DNA from: Phytoseiulus persimilis
Lineage: Eukaryota > Arthropoda > Arachnida > Mesostigmata > Phytoseiidae
DNA: 64,000 bases
Assembly: GCA_037576195.1 (NCBI GenBank)
Contig: CM075101.1
Coordinates: 12,090,001-12,154,000 of the forward strand
Direction of reading: 5' to 3'
Shown here: one piece after another, positions 1 to 12,815 of the stretch
How the letters are laid out: each line of letters begins with the position of its first letter
Position numbering within the stretch: position 1 is the first letter of the stretch
Notes under the pieces: generated by a model
Databases searched by the model: none
The model's input: the letters and a program-made list of their open reading frames with translations, nothing else
What the model was told of the DNA's origin: nothing
Translations under genes and position numbers: made by a program

Positions 1-103
1 TCCCGAATACCGTTCGACAAATCATTCGTTGGGATCTACTAGAGAGAGTACCCGAGGCTTAACATTTAGATTTGAGTCCATGCGAGACGGAACAGTTTCT
101 CAC

Positions 104-2631
104 CTAAACGCGCCCTTCCTTGTAAGATGGGCCTTGAAATCCTTGAGTCGAAGATTTTTCTGTGGCAACCGTATCACGAATGGATGTGTGTCACCCTCAT
201 AATGGTAGCCAACAACAACCTCGGACTCTTTGTTGGAAGCCTGGTTCCTCCTGGAATTCAAATCTTCATTCAGCTCATGTCCCAATAAGTAGTGCCTGGC
301 TGACCCAGCACTCTGGCAGTCCGAACAGAGTCTCAGGACCCCTTACTAGTATACTGACTTTTTTCCGTCCTGGCCAGACTTCGACGACCTGTTGGAACCC
401 GAGCAGACGCTCGCCTTATTCTTCCCCTTGGACGTCGAGGGCCCCTGCGAGGTCCTGTTGAACCACTCGCGAACGCTGCAAAGCTCTCCGAAATTAGCAG
501 TCAGTCCGAAACATCCATCAAATCTCAACTGAATGAAAACTCGAGCCAAACACACTTCTCGTTGTACGCGGGGGCCGTGAGTACGCTTTCATCGCACCCG
601 GAATCGAAGACAGGGTAACTACTGCGACCGCGTGGAGGGGCCATGGGCGTTGTGGAGCTGAGTCCGCTTCCACAGGTGTAAATTGCGCTGTCGATGTCAT
701 TGTGGCGGTTGTTGCTCACGTTCCGCAAGAGACCCGGCATCATTTGGTAAGGGGATTTGAGTCCGACCTTCGCGAAAAGTTGCCGCTCGAGGGGTGGGGA
801 TGGCGCCCGCGGCGTTTGCGTCGGGGGTGTCTTGAACACTCGCTGGACATGGTTGTCCAGGATGGATTGATTGTGCTGAAAACAAACAGCGTTTTCACGA
901 TGAAAGGAAAGAGCATGTTACCTCCGAAGGTGGCCAAAGTAGCACTTCTGGAGATGAGCTCCAAACTGAAGTTAGCTCACCACTTCATCTTCAGTCGTTT
1001 CGCCAAGCACTTTCTGGAGCTTCTCGCACAATATACGATGGAACTCGCGCGGGTTGTCGTGCACTAAATGCGAGTTCTCATCATGAACAACAGGAAACTG
1101 CGTCCGCGGTATTGGGTTGGACTGGTGATCACGACTGTTGACGATTTCTCTGAAATCGAAGCGTTCTCGGTACAATTATTGGCTCACACGGGGAACCGCG
1201 GTCGGATGCAGTCGAGGAGCGAGCTCGGGAGCTTCATGCCGATCTAGTATTATTTCATAACTAGCCCTCCACCGACGCTCAACGCTGCTGGCGCTCGAAA
1301 ACGTACCTCTGAGGTTTCCGTCGATCGATCTCGTTGGGATGCCGCCGGTAGTGTTCTTTGCGTTTCCCCTCAGTGTCGAGATCAGTGTAGTTTCCAGAGG
1401 ACATACTCTGGATGTCCGAGTGATACGCCGAAGGGGGCACGTAGCAGGAGTTGTTCACGTGGTAAGGATTCGGTGGCTGACGGAAGCCAGGCTTGCTGAT
1501 TTGTTCGCAGTAACTCAATCCGATCTCACTCTGGCGTTTCTGCAGCTGCAGTAAATACATTGCACTCTGCGGAGGCCTTGGGGGCGGAGCTCCTACATGT
1601 CCGGGTTTTCGATTTCCAGAAGTCCGCGGTGGTAAGAGAGTGGAATTTTTCAACTCCTCATCTTCATCAAGCGTGGGCATCTGATTTGCGAAGAACTTAT
1701 CATTGTTGTTGTCGTTGTTCTTCATGTCGAAGCTCCGGCTCTGACGAGGACTGCTGTTGTCATTGGACCCCTTCACTACCGCCGACGGAGAGAAGTCCTC
1801 AACGTCTTCTTCAGAATCGGAATTCGCCGGGGCTGTTGACTTGCTCGAATCAAGATCTTCGCTGTGATCGTTGTCTGTTGGCGGAGTCGAGTCAGCGTTC
1901 TCTCCAAAGGTCTCGACGCGCTGGACATGATGGATGTACACGTCGGACTGTATGAATCTTGCGAATGTCGTCTTCATCATGTTTTCTATAACGCGACGGA
2001 CGGCTTCGTCGAAAAGCTCGGGGACAATGTCGGTCTGCTCGAGTCTTTCCCTGATGACACTTTTGACGTTGTCTGGAACAGCGCGGACCGTCGCGCCTTT
2101 CAGATAATTTTTATAAATAGCCCAGGCATAGCGGTCTCGTTTTGTGGGCTCACGCTCCAGTCTGGAATGGAAGAATCCCGTCCATTAGTTCCTCTGAACA
2201 CGGTATATGCGCTGGTTGGCAACTCCGAAGAGATGTGCTTACCTGAGACCGCGACAAGCGTACACGAAATATAACTCCGATAAATCACATTCTTCCTCGC
2301 GGAGGAATGTCTCGAAGAGGACGCAGCCCTTCTCATCGTCTAAGAGTATCCTTAAGTCCCTCGCCCACAGATGGCATTGCAACTGAGGACTTTGTTCATC
2401 GTCGTCGTCGTCTCGTTGCACCTGGAAGGCTCGAAATCATCAACTGATCCCCCGGCGAACTCAAGCTCCCGGACGCGATTCCTTCTCCATGCAAGCTTCT
2501 CCCAAATATTCTAATGAGGAGGGAACCCTTGAGCGCGTCTGAGCATCCACGGCGATTCACCGAATCAGCTTTGAACTTACCTCATGACGTGAGTGCTGAG
2601 CGCGTGGCGGAGGATTTTTGGGCCGAGACAT
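104..2631 (-). CDS. Axn: Axin (Wnt destruction-complex scaffold), 3' end off window
   Basis: Axin scaffolds APC, GSK3, CK1 and beta-catenin in the cytoplasmic complex that destroys beta-catenin. Seven exons are seen, 5' to 3': 2631-2581, 2421-2243, 2161-1307, 1149-981, 875-556, 475-359, 295-104; phases agree at every junction (about 627 codons). In order: a short N-terminus; an RGS domain over exons 2 and 3 (HLWARDLRILLDDEKG, then AIYKNYL); an acidic linker and the conserved NPYHV segment; a GSK3-binding-like helix in exon 4 (REFHRILCEKLQKVL); the beta-catenin-binding helix in exon 5 (SILDNHVQRVF); the first half of a C-terminal DIX domain in exon 7 (VVVGYHYEGDTHPFVIRL). The last exon ends at a clean donor, so DIX continues to the left of the window. 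Start: first ATG after an in-frame stop. The first exon (17 codons) is the weakest part; everything from the RGS on is firm. Introns are 63-159 bp. Confidence 0.9.
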
Positions 2632-5600
2632 TGACGGGGCCGTTCACAAGGCTTCCTCAGATCACCATCAAGCACTGTCTGTTCAACATTTGTATCCTCT
2701 TTCTGTCCTTTCCGTGAAGCCTTTTTACTCCTGGGAAGTGACACCTGAGGTTAAGATGAAGTCAGGTTCTCTGAGGGAGTGCGGGGAAACTTCCGCAGGC
2801 TGCTCCTTTGGTCCTTCGTATTCTGACCAATACGCAGCTCCGGAGGCACGCCATAGAACATGGACGGCGAGCATAGAAAGAGAGGAGCGCTTCATCGAGA
2901 ATTGCGCTAATTGAAATGTCGGGGGGGAAGCGGATCGGAGAACTTCATAACCGAGGTTGGCTCACGCCGGTTGAATCACTAGTTATTGTGACGATGTCGA
3001 CGGATGAGCGGTTGTCCGACGAGGAGAACGGAAGCGCCATGACGGACCTTGCGGGATTGGATCGACCGGAATTCAGAGGATTACCGGCGATGAGTGCGTG
3101 GCCTCTGCCTCGACGAATGCGAATTGGGAAATCCGAACCAGATATTGACATGATTCAGAACTCAACTCCCGCAAGGAGTTCATATCTCGGTGGGATATGC
3201 TCTGTGTCCTCAAGTTTGAAACATATTCGTCCTCCCGCGTCAAGCGACCTTCGCGCAGAGGCTTGGACTCGAATTGCAGTTGTCGCGACGCAACAATATT
3301 AGCCCAATTCCTGAACGAACTTCCTATCTCTCTGTCGAACGGAGTCCGCGATACTGGCAAGTTCCTCGGGGTGTTAGCTCCAGCTTCGCCGGAGAAATCG
3401 AGATTGACGATATCCACAGGCTGTGATGATTCCATCTGACTCAGCAGTCGAAATCAGAGTCCAGTGCTGCTTGCTTGGATGTTTTCCCCGGAAAGGATAA
3501 TCTTGAGACTACGCCGAGAAGGTAGAAGAGAGCTGTCACGCACGCGTAGAACGAGAAGCGAGAGTAGCGTGTCGTTGAGCTGTCAATTCCATGACTACTA
3601 AACATGACAATGAGGTTTTCGCACACTCAAGCTCCGAAGCTGTGATGTGGTTCTCTCAGTTGAGCTTCAGGGACGGGGATTTCAAGAGCGGAGAAGCTGG
3701 GAGTCGCATATGTCGGTTCACGCTATGCTCTGCGTCTATTTGTTCAAGTGCGTCCCGAGAGAGACGATCCGACCTCAACAAAACCGTAGGCAGGATGAGA
3801 AATACGTGGGTTCTATGAACGGTCCTATCACTAATGCCAGGAGAATCTTGGCTTCAGGATCAATCCGAGATTCCGAGGAATCAAGAATCGTCAAGTCAGA
3901 TCTTTCTGAATCCACCTGTAACTCCCACCGACATCGGTGGACTTTGAGACTGCACGACATAACCTCGAGTCAAACGGCGAATCAGACGAAAGTTCGGGCA
4001 AGTGCCTCCCGCTTGGTACATAATATCGGCGACTTGATCGAGTTAAAGCAATTGTTCGCACGCGTCAAATGCAACTGAGATGGGTTCCGCAGACTAATCC
4101 GCAGCACTTGGCATGCTTGAGTCGGATGCCCCAATCCGATCGGGTCGCGCACAATATCAACCTACCTGAGTTTCATGCACGGCATGCGCGTTAGGTATCA
4201 CGGAACCCAGACCAGAGCCACAGATGGTGTGGAAACTTTTTGTTTGGAAGCCTTTCGATGGGCGATGGAGAACACAGAGAGCTCTTTGTTTACTCGACGA
4301 GTTTCGGCGGAGCAGCCATTTTTGAATCGAGCATGGCGGGTTTTGGCGCGCTGGTTCAAAAGTGCCTTCGACCAATATTACACCCTCTCCACGCTCGATT
4401 GCTTTCCACATTCGTTCACATGGATTCGGCGCGGAGTCGCGCGGATGTGCTCGAAGGCAAACACTCGATCGAGTGTAGGTACAGGACGGCTGGTTCCATT
4501 CTGGAACAACATTCGTCCCTTCCAGCGAATGTCAGGGAGTGCATTCGCCGTCCGCACCCGTTTGGATTTCTACGTCCTCGGCGGCGATCTTAAAGATTCG
4601 AGGGTGCACGCGAAGCTGCGGAGCGAGCAGTCAGACACGGAGGATAGTCCTTATGATTGTCGCGGAGACTCCTTTCGGCCGCTCTCCAATATTGGAGGAG
4701 GCTCACTGAAAACTTGTTGACGCGGTTAGCTGTTGTATGTCTCACGCAGGTTGACGGAGGATAGTCTGGAGCTCATCTGGAAGCATCAATGGCTCTTTCC
4801 GGGTGCGATACTACTTGCTCTCATGAAAGAAGTTCAACTCCCAGGGGGTGAAGCCGATTATGATCAGAGTCTTCAAAAAAAATCGATGGATGCCACCGGT
4901 AGTATTGGTGGAGCGGTAGCAGTTATAGTGGAAGTCTGGTGAAGAGCTTAGCCGGAGTTCAGCCGCGACTCTTTTAGTTCCACTGACCACTTTATGCCGA
5001 AATTTCGAGAGGAAATACTGAAAGTCCCGTGGCACCCCGATGGCCTTCGAGGACCCCGAAGAGCCACTTGCGTGTAGTTCCCCCCGTCGAGTGAGTGCTT
5101 CGCAAGCACGAACCTCATCGGCTCATGAGCGGTCAAGGCATACGGACGCTCAGCTGAACATTGTCGGCATGCGGACGGTCAAATACCATCACCAACCAGC
5201 ATCCGGAAGCAGGCTCCACATTCTGGTTGGTTCGAGGAGAGCTTTGCTCTGCAGCTTGACGTTTTCGAGAGCGATGCCACAGGGACGAGTGACACGGTTC
5301 CGGGGATATCTGTGACGGTTGCAGATTATTCGCGATTCGCGACTGAGAGCTCTTTCAGTTTACTATTCGCTAACACTCGATTCTATGTCGGCCTGGATCT
5401 CTGCGTCCCCAGAGCCGACGTGAAGTAAATGGGAATCGCTTCTTAACTGTCCACAGCATCAAGACAGATCCCTTGTTTCTTACAATATTGACCGAGCAAA
5501 AGCTCAATTCTCGAGCATGAGACATTGCGTTTTGAGCGCCTAGAGCGTAAAGAAGCCAGAAACCAAGGTCAATCTTAGTTCCGTGGATGAACTACGAGGT

Positions 5601-7943
5601 TTTCCCATCCGGAAAAAGCGAACGTGTGACCAAGAATTGGCTTCGAGCTCACTGATCGTGTCCTGTACATCCCCTACAGAGCATGGCCAGAGCGGATTCC
5701 GTGGAGCAACAGGCTGCAAGATTGGATCAGCATATAGGATCCCTCAGGGAACGGATCCGGGTATGAATGCGATCGTTCGTGGATTTCAAGGAACTTGAAG
5801 GCGGTTGAGTCGGGAGTAGCGAGTTCCCTCGCGAAAGCTTCGAACGGGAAATTTGAACAACAGTCTTGACGGCTCTTCGCTCGATGGACATCACCATCCA
5901 CCTGCACGGTTTCCACGATCATATCGGCGATTCGCACACTCGTCTCTAAACCGCTCCAAGTTTCTTCTCCGGTGTGAAATATGCCTCGGATCAAGTAAGG
6001 CCTCGCTCCTCGAGATCAGACTCCACCGACCGGAGTTCGTTCTCGGCCGGAAAATAGCGCAGGGATACTAATAATCACAATGTGATGCAGCTCTCCATCG
6101 TAAGTGGCTCTGCGATAATTTTCGAATTGGTCGGAAAAGAAGTCTCTCAATTTTTGACGTCACATGGGTGCGTTTGTGCGCCTCTTTATTTGATGATGAT
6201 GAACTTGACTGTACGGCTTCGATCAGATGCATGGCATCAGGTATCACCAAGGGTTTTGACTGGATACTGACTACAAGACATTCTGCTCCGGAAAATCATC
6301 TGGGAGCAGGGTCATATACCTACCGGCACCCGATGGGGAATCGAGTGGATTCCGGTGTTGCGGATCATCATGGTATGCTATCGAATGGAACAAGGAATGT
6401 AACCGCTTTCTTGAACATCTGCCTTTCGAAACAACCTATCCTTGGTTTCTGAAAGTAGCAACGACCTCTTAATGCTTTGACTTTTGAAGCCGTGACCATG
6501 GTCTTAAAACGGATCCTGTTCTCTTCTCTTATGTGGTCCTTGGGTTACTGACTCATTCTAGCTACGTTTTGCTTTATATTACATATCTTTACGCCTTCAG
6601 AGATATGGTGGCAATGATTGACGAGCAGCTTAGTGGCCTTGGTACGACTGAACTCGACCGCTTCGTCATCAAATCGGAGTCGCTGAGTACAAAACATCAA
6701 TCAAGATTCGCGAGGGTAGATGAAGTTCTTTGATAACGATAATGCGTCCATGGCTCTGTTTTCAATCCGGAGCACAATCTGGGCACGAGGCCCATCCAAA
6801 TTCTTTAAAGTACAGGTCTTATTCCTCGAGGAACAAACATCAGGACTCGGACCTGATGCGAGCCGCTTCAGGTCACAGCGTTAACAACGACAAACCATGG
6901 AAAACCAACGTTGCGAGGAGGTTCCGATGAATATTCTTTCTGCCGAACGACTATCTACGGGTGTTTTGGGGTGAGCTTCACAATGTATCCGTTTCCTATC
7001 ACGTTTTTCTGGCTTCTTGGAGCTTGAAATCTTGATTCTGTCCGATGATTCCGGTCGTATCGACCTAGACTCGATAGACTTTTTAAGATCGTGTTCCTGG
7101 TCCTCTCGTTCCCGGAGGCATGTCTGCCACATGTTCTGGTATGTCAATGCTGAATTTTTAAGCCGTGTCGGAATCCGAGAACGAATCATTCCAGGTGGAG
7201 GCCCGAAGAGAACCGAGGACCGACATTGAAGGTGGAACGATGTTAATGTCGAATAGCGACGACGTGGGGGATTCCACTCGCGCGCGCGATCCATCCAAGT
7301 TTCTCGATGGACGATATGGTAATCTGATCAACTCCTCCGTGAGGTCCAGAAAAGCTTCGGAAAGCTGGAAAGGAAGCTGTGAGTTTCGACGAATTAGATA
7401 ATCACGAGCATAACATAAAGAGAATCGTGTTTAGAGATAACCAAGTACCAACCGGTCACAACCCGACACAACTCAAAGATAAATGGAAATTAGGAAATAG
7501 TGCTAGAACAAAAGTTGGTGGCGGAACAGATGCAGTTTCCCTGAAACCGAGAGCGAGCAGCGCAACCGAAACTAAATACATGAAAATTATTGAAATCAAC
7601 TCCGCGGAGGCCGGGCAGGTTAAAGTGACGAAACTGAGAGCAGAAGCGTTCAAAACATGAAGGGCAGGATTTGCACCGACGTTCTGAGGGATCTAACTTA
7701 CAATCGCTTTATGCCCAACGTGCTTTCCCGAGAAAAATCCAATTTCTCATCCGGCTCCTTGTTGATCGGACCCTGCACAGGGAATTCCTGCAATCATTCA
7801 AGGCGCTTGAATACTTTGAACACGCCCAAACGAGGCTGCATAGAATCCACCTTCTCTCCGGCGGAGAGTACAATTGGATGATGAAAGAACGCTTCCGAGG
7901 CAGTTTCCAGGACTCAACGAGAACTTCATGTCTGCCAGAGTGC
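2632..7943. other. Spacer between Axin and RILP-like gene; no recognisable gene
   Basis: Several open stretches of 60-180 codons exist on both strands, for example 4175-4720 on plus, 3073-3435 on minus and 2916-3302 on plus. None shows a family motif, flanking splice sites of agreeing phase or a biased composition. Such lengths are expected by chance in GC-balanced DNA of this size. The part next to 2631 may hold the Axin promoter or 5' leader exons. No repeat or transposon end was recognised. Confidence 0.5.
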
Positions 7944-10900
7944 TTATAAGAACGCTCGCAATGTTTGCGGGCACGTCGGATCTAGATTTACTACCTCTTC
8001 GCCTTCCAGTGCTAGTCTTTCATCTTCGCCACCCGAGTCCTCAGACGGCGTTTTGGCCACCGGCGGCTTGTAAAACTGCAATATTGGATTTCTGTTAGTT
8101 TTCCGAAGCTTCTCCACGATACCAAGGTGCAAGCTTTGTATTCGAAGGTCGGTTGTGTGAACTCTGGTTGGAGTATATCCCACAAAGAACCGTGAACCCT
8201 TGTGAGCTGATCATAGCGCTTCGGAACAATTTCCGGAGGAAATATTGGCCCAGACCCCTCGAGCATGCCACCGCTACTCTTCCACCAGAGAGAGTTGCAC
8301 AGAAAGGAAAGACGATCTATTTCCTGGAGCCCAGGTGTCGTCGGACACATGGCTGACTCACCTCTAGTTCACCTTCTAAAAATCTGACTCGAGCCTCCAG
8401 CTCTTTTTTATCTTGGCACACCTGGGGAAACAAAATCACATAATTAAATTGCCACCGTCCCGTGCATAATCGAAACTTCTGCCACAGATATGCGGTCGTC
8501 GGGGCGACCCAGTTTTTCTGTAGCCCTTGGAATATAGTACAGTTTTCAATGTTGAGAATCAGCTTACGAACCTTCTTGTACTCCGTCAGGCTTGGGGGCG
8601 AATTTCTCATTACGGCCTCGAGAAGTTCGTCTTGTTTGTCTCTGCGCTCAAGGGAGATTTGCGTTCTGCAATCGAGTTGAATCCAATGAAATGGAATCAA
8701 AGGCGTGAATTCGAAGCCCGTTCACATCTTGAAAATTTCCTCGGGAATTTCTTCCCGAAGGCGTTCGCGAGAGCGGTACGATATTCGTATCCTCAGGATG
8801 AAACGCAGCGAACCGGATTCCGACAGTGACCCGGTGAGTTCAGCCCTATAAATCCCGGAGAACCGCGATGCGTTGCCCCTCTCCCCTTCCAGTCTCGAGC
8901 CTTGCTTGGGATTTCCATCGTCCTCCCGTCGTTTCTCCCAGAATCTGCTCTCCATCCAAATGAGATCCTCCTTGTCTCCCAACCAAGCGGATACTCGCGT
9001 TTGGTTCCACCCCGACTACGTTATCTTAGAGCGACGAAGTGCGTTCCAGTTCGTCTAACCTACCAAGTCTCGAGCTCACCTCAATTGATCTCGCTCTCGG
9101 TGAACTTCCTCCAGACGACCGACGATTTCTTCTCTTTCACCGATGACTAGGTTGACTTGGTGTTCTAGCGACCGGAGTTTCGCATTTCCGTCCGCGTTGA
9201 CTTTCTTCAACCTCTCCACCTGATGTTCAAGCTGAAAGTTGAGAGTGATTGATGCGCAGTTCTATTAGAATGTCTCCATCTGTTTGTTCCCTCAACGGAA
9301 TCGAGCACACCAAAAGACAACCCAGGTTGTCTAGCGATCCGTTCTCCCTTTTCCCCCTGAGTGTTTCAGGAAAACAATTGAAAATTAGAAAGCTGTTACA
9401 TGTGGCGGCCGTCGGTGCAAACTGTGGCCATGCTCGCTCTCGAAGTTCGAGCGCGTGACGAGCGCACGGTGCAACTCGCAGCTCGAAAGCGCCGGTTGTT
9501 CGTACCGTCGCAAAAGCACGTTGGATCCATACAAGCTATTCGTCAACAAGCGCCGCGCTCGACTGCCTGTGCCAGCTAGCTTGTATCACAAGGCGAATAT
9601 ATCGAAGTAGGACTTAGCGATTCCGACGTCGCGAAGCCCGAATCTCGACCGCAAAGTGGCCCACTAGCTTCACATTCAACTTGCAGCCGTTTAGGTCATA
9701 CTGATTACTCGAGTGCCCTTGAGCTGCGCAACCCATCGCCACTTATAACGACGAGTCAAACTGACGAAGCTTTCGTGGGCTTGCGAATGACCTTGCGGGT
9801 TGGATGTGTGTGCCATTCTGAGATCTCGCATGACGGTCTCTGTGACTCGCCTCCAATCGCTCCATTAGAGACCAAGCGAAGCCACCGTCTAAAAAAGAGG
9901 AGGATCTGGGAGGAGATGAATTGTACAAAATTCCGAACAGATTTTACTCATTAGGTCAGACGATTCTCAAAAGCCGGCAAATCTCAAGCATGATCCAGCC
10001 TCTTCGACGTTCATCAATGCGAGAATCGGGACGCTCGGGCTCTGTGTTCATTGTGACATACGTGACCAATCAGTTGAGATCTTAATTTCGTCCCGATCTC
10101 TGTTCATTGGCGTCATCGCCTGGAGACAGCTTTTGGAATTGTGATGATCTGAACACTTCAGTGGAATATCTCCGGATGCGGAGTTTCCACCAGAATTCTG
10201 TCGGGGAGTGTTTGATGCATGATTCGACTGGGAGAATGACCATTTGAAGATTTGCGGAATCCTCGCTCCCCCTGGAACGATGGCGAACACGACGAGCCAC
10301 CACCGACACACGCAGCGAACGAGGATGGCGGTAGAGGAAACGTAACAGGAACATTTGCTTGCGTAACAGCGACCAGGTGCGCTTCCGATTCTCTGCGATA
10401 AAACCCGTCACACCTCGACGCTGTCTTTTTCCCGAGATTATGGTCCCGCCGGGGCACGTCCAAGCTCATACAAAAGGATCGAACAGGTTGAACTTACGCT
10501 TTCAATGTCTTGCAGCCGCTGCGATAGTTCTTTCTCTTGAGTGTGAAGCTGGCTGGCCTGGCGATCAAAGGCTTCCTTAAGGCGGTTGAGCATCTCGATG
10601 TCAGACTGAGAGAGCCCATTGGTGAAAACCCCGCTGTCACAAGCTCCTGCGCTCCCATCCGTGGACTCGTCCTGAACCATGGATTCGGTCCTCTCGCGTA
10701 GACTAGAGCTCAAACGTGTGTTTTCTTCTTGCAGCCTCGTCACAAGTCCAGATAGATCTTTCATTTCGCTCCGCCACATGTCTTCGATTTGTTCAAGCTC
10801 CTGGAAAGAAGAAAATTTGATGGCTCTGCAACATTGCACACTACCAGCTTCCGCGAGTTTGCGCCGAGGGAGTTTGCGGTCCGACGAAAGTCGTCAGGGA

Positions 10901-12815
10901 CTCCGGACACTGGGCCGTGGCTCCAATCTTCGGTCAGAGCCGCATGTAGAATCTCTCTAGGAGCTTTTGAGGGAAGATCAGAGACCCGTCCTCAACCAGC
11001 GCGCAGGTCGTTAGTTTGTTCCGTGCCAGAAATTTCTGCTCCCGAGCGAGAACTTCTCCAGAAGTTGATAGAACAGTCGTTATGGTTCCAGGAAAGCGAG
11101 TCAAGTCTGTCGAACATTCTCCCCGCAAAGTATGGCTCAACCTGTGCTACATAGCTCTGCGGATCGAGGTCGATCAGAAATATCCACGTCGCTTCCTGTT
11201 CTCCCGATGGAAGAACCCCAGCGGATGCGTATCGAGCATTAACCTTCTTGTTTGTGACTTCTCAGCTTGTTTCTTCATGCTTGCTGGAGCATTCTCTTTT
11301 CCTCTCCGATCCGCCTGCAATGTTCTCTCGTTCCCCATGATTCTCTGACAGGAGAGCCCTATTCGCCTGATCCGGCTCAGAGAAGTCGTGAGAGTCGTTC
11401 CTGTCGATCGACGCTCTGTGGAAAACAGGTCCTAAACTAGCCCGATCAAATCTAGGAGGGAAGAGGATATCCCGAACCATCATCGCGGATCTGGTCATGG
11501 GGAGAAAACAGATTTGTTCGTATGTGGTGGGTCAAGAGAAAATCCGGTCCGAACTTGGCTTGGTTGACAATTACAGCCAGCCGAGCCAACTACATCTGTC
11601 CTTGAGAAGCGCGTGGACAGCACAGAACACTCATCGCGATACGAAGACAAAGCCAGGGAGAATTATACAATTTTCTGCTCTGAGGAATCGACATCTGCTC
11701 CGTCGTACAGGGACCGAAATCTGAGACTCCTCACACGGAACTCGGCGCGACTGGGAGATTGATGTGCCACGCGCTCATCGAGCGAATTTTTGATTGCGCC
11801 AGCAACACCAAAGAACGGCCGAGCCCGAATCTGGCATGTTTTCCACTTCGGGAGCTTCGAATGAATCATTCTCTTTCCAACACCGATCATTGTTTTGAAG
11901 ATCTCAAGCCGGCTGAGAGATTCGTTTCGCGTTTGTCTAGAAGTTCATTTCGCCTCGCCGAGTTCCTTAGCGACTTTCTGCTGCTGAGATGGCGACTGCA
12001 TATTTTTTTGAGGTTCATCTCCCCCGGGCTTGCTAGAAAAACCGCTATCGGAAGTTCTACGCGACGGGGCGCGCCCACGACATATGGATTCACATCATCC
12101 CCCTGGTCTCTGACGTCAACCGTTCGTGGCTGTGGAGGTCGCTGTCTTGACAGCATCCATACAGCCTGTTTTGCGTCGGACGCATGACTCAACCCGCGGA
12201 TGAATCATTAGAAAGAGCTCCCATCCTTCGGCGTTACTGAACCACACAGGAAACGTCGACCCGACGAGCCTCAGCACAGTGATCGGAGTCAGAGCGGATG
12301 GAGCGACAGAGTCGGCGCAAGCTCAGAGAGGATGGAGAGGAAACGAGGAAAACAGTCGCGCGAAAATATCTGAGCGAACGAAACGAAAGTTGCGAAGAAT
12401 CTACAACGTTTCTGATCAAGCGAAATGGCCTTCAAAGACGTTGTTGGTAACCGCAGCGAATAAGCAAGCGGCTACACGAAACCCGACCCCAATGAAGTTG
12501 CAGACAGAGTGAAATTCAGAAGTAACCAGCATGACTCACCTGCTCGAATTTTTTTCTGTAGAGAGCTTTTTCATTCTTGTCGTACTCAAGTTGCCTCACA
12601 GTGAGTTGGAGGTTCTCGGCCTCTTCGCGGAGGGTTTCGTTCTGGCGTACGGCCGTTTCGAGGAATTCGAGAACACGGATGAGTTTCGGCACGAGCGACT
12701 TCACTGAGTCGACCCCGAAAACGTCGACCAGGTGTTCGATCTCGCGGCCGATATCGGCGCTGAGATGATAGACGTCCTCCTGCGTAGAGCACTTTAAAGC
12801 TGGGAGATGTTCCAT
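7944..12815 (-). CDS. RILP-like protein (RILPL1/2 family, RH1 and RH2 domains)
   Basis: RILP-family proteins are dimeric coiled-coil adaptors that bind Rab GTPases and motor or tethering partners on lysosomes and at the ciliary base. Six exons: 12815-12540, 10800-10498, 9231-9080, 8665-8572, 8421-8362, 8075-7944; phases fit throughout, giving about 338 aa (RILPL1 is about 400, RILPL2 about 210). Exon 1 holds the RH1 domain (EDVYHLSADIGREIEHLV, then LVPKLIRVLEFLETAV). Exons 2-4 are heptad-rich coiled coil. Exons 4-6 carry an RH2-like segment (EYKKVCQDKKELEARV, FLEGELEFYK) that in vertebrates binds phosphorylated Rab8/Rab10. The acidic tail ends in TAA at 7944. The start is the ATG 14 codons before the RH1 core. 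The donor after exon 4 (GTTCGT) is weak and was chosen because it restores the RH2 alignment. The long introns 1 and 2 (1.7 and 1.3 kb) could hide alternative exons. Confidence 0.85.

Noticed and set aside
3073-3435. 120-codon minus frame considered as an Axin first exon
   Set aside because: It has a vague TPRxLPV string, but no donor of the right phase joins it to the RGS exon; the 2631-2581 exon does.
4175-4720. 181-codon plus frame
   Set aside because: No domain, ordinary composition, no splice context; one such frame is expected by chance in a window of this size.
11887-12192. 101-codon minus frame inside intron 1 of the RILP-like gene
   Set aside because: Exons 1 and 2 join in phase without it and it resembles nothing in the RILP family; an alternative exon is not excluded but not supported.
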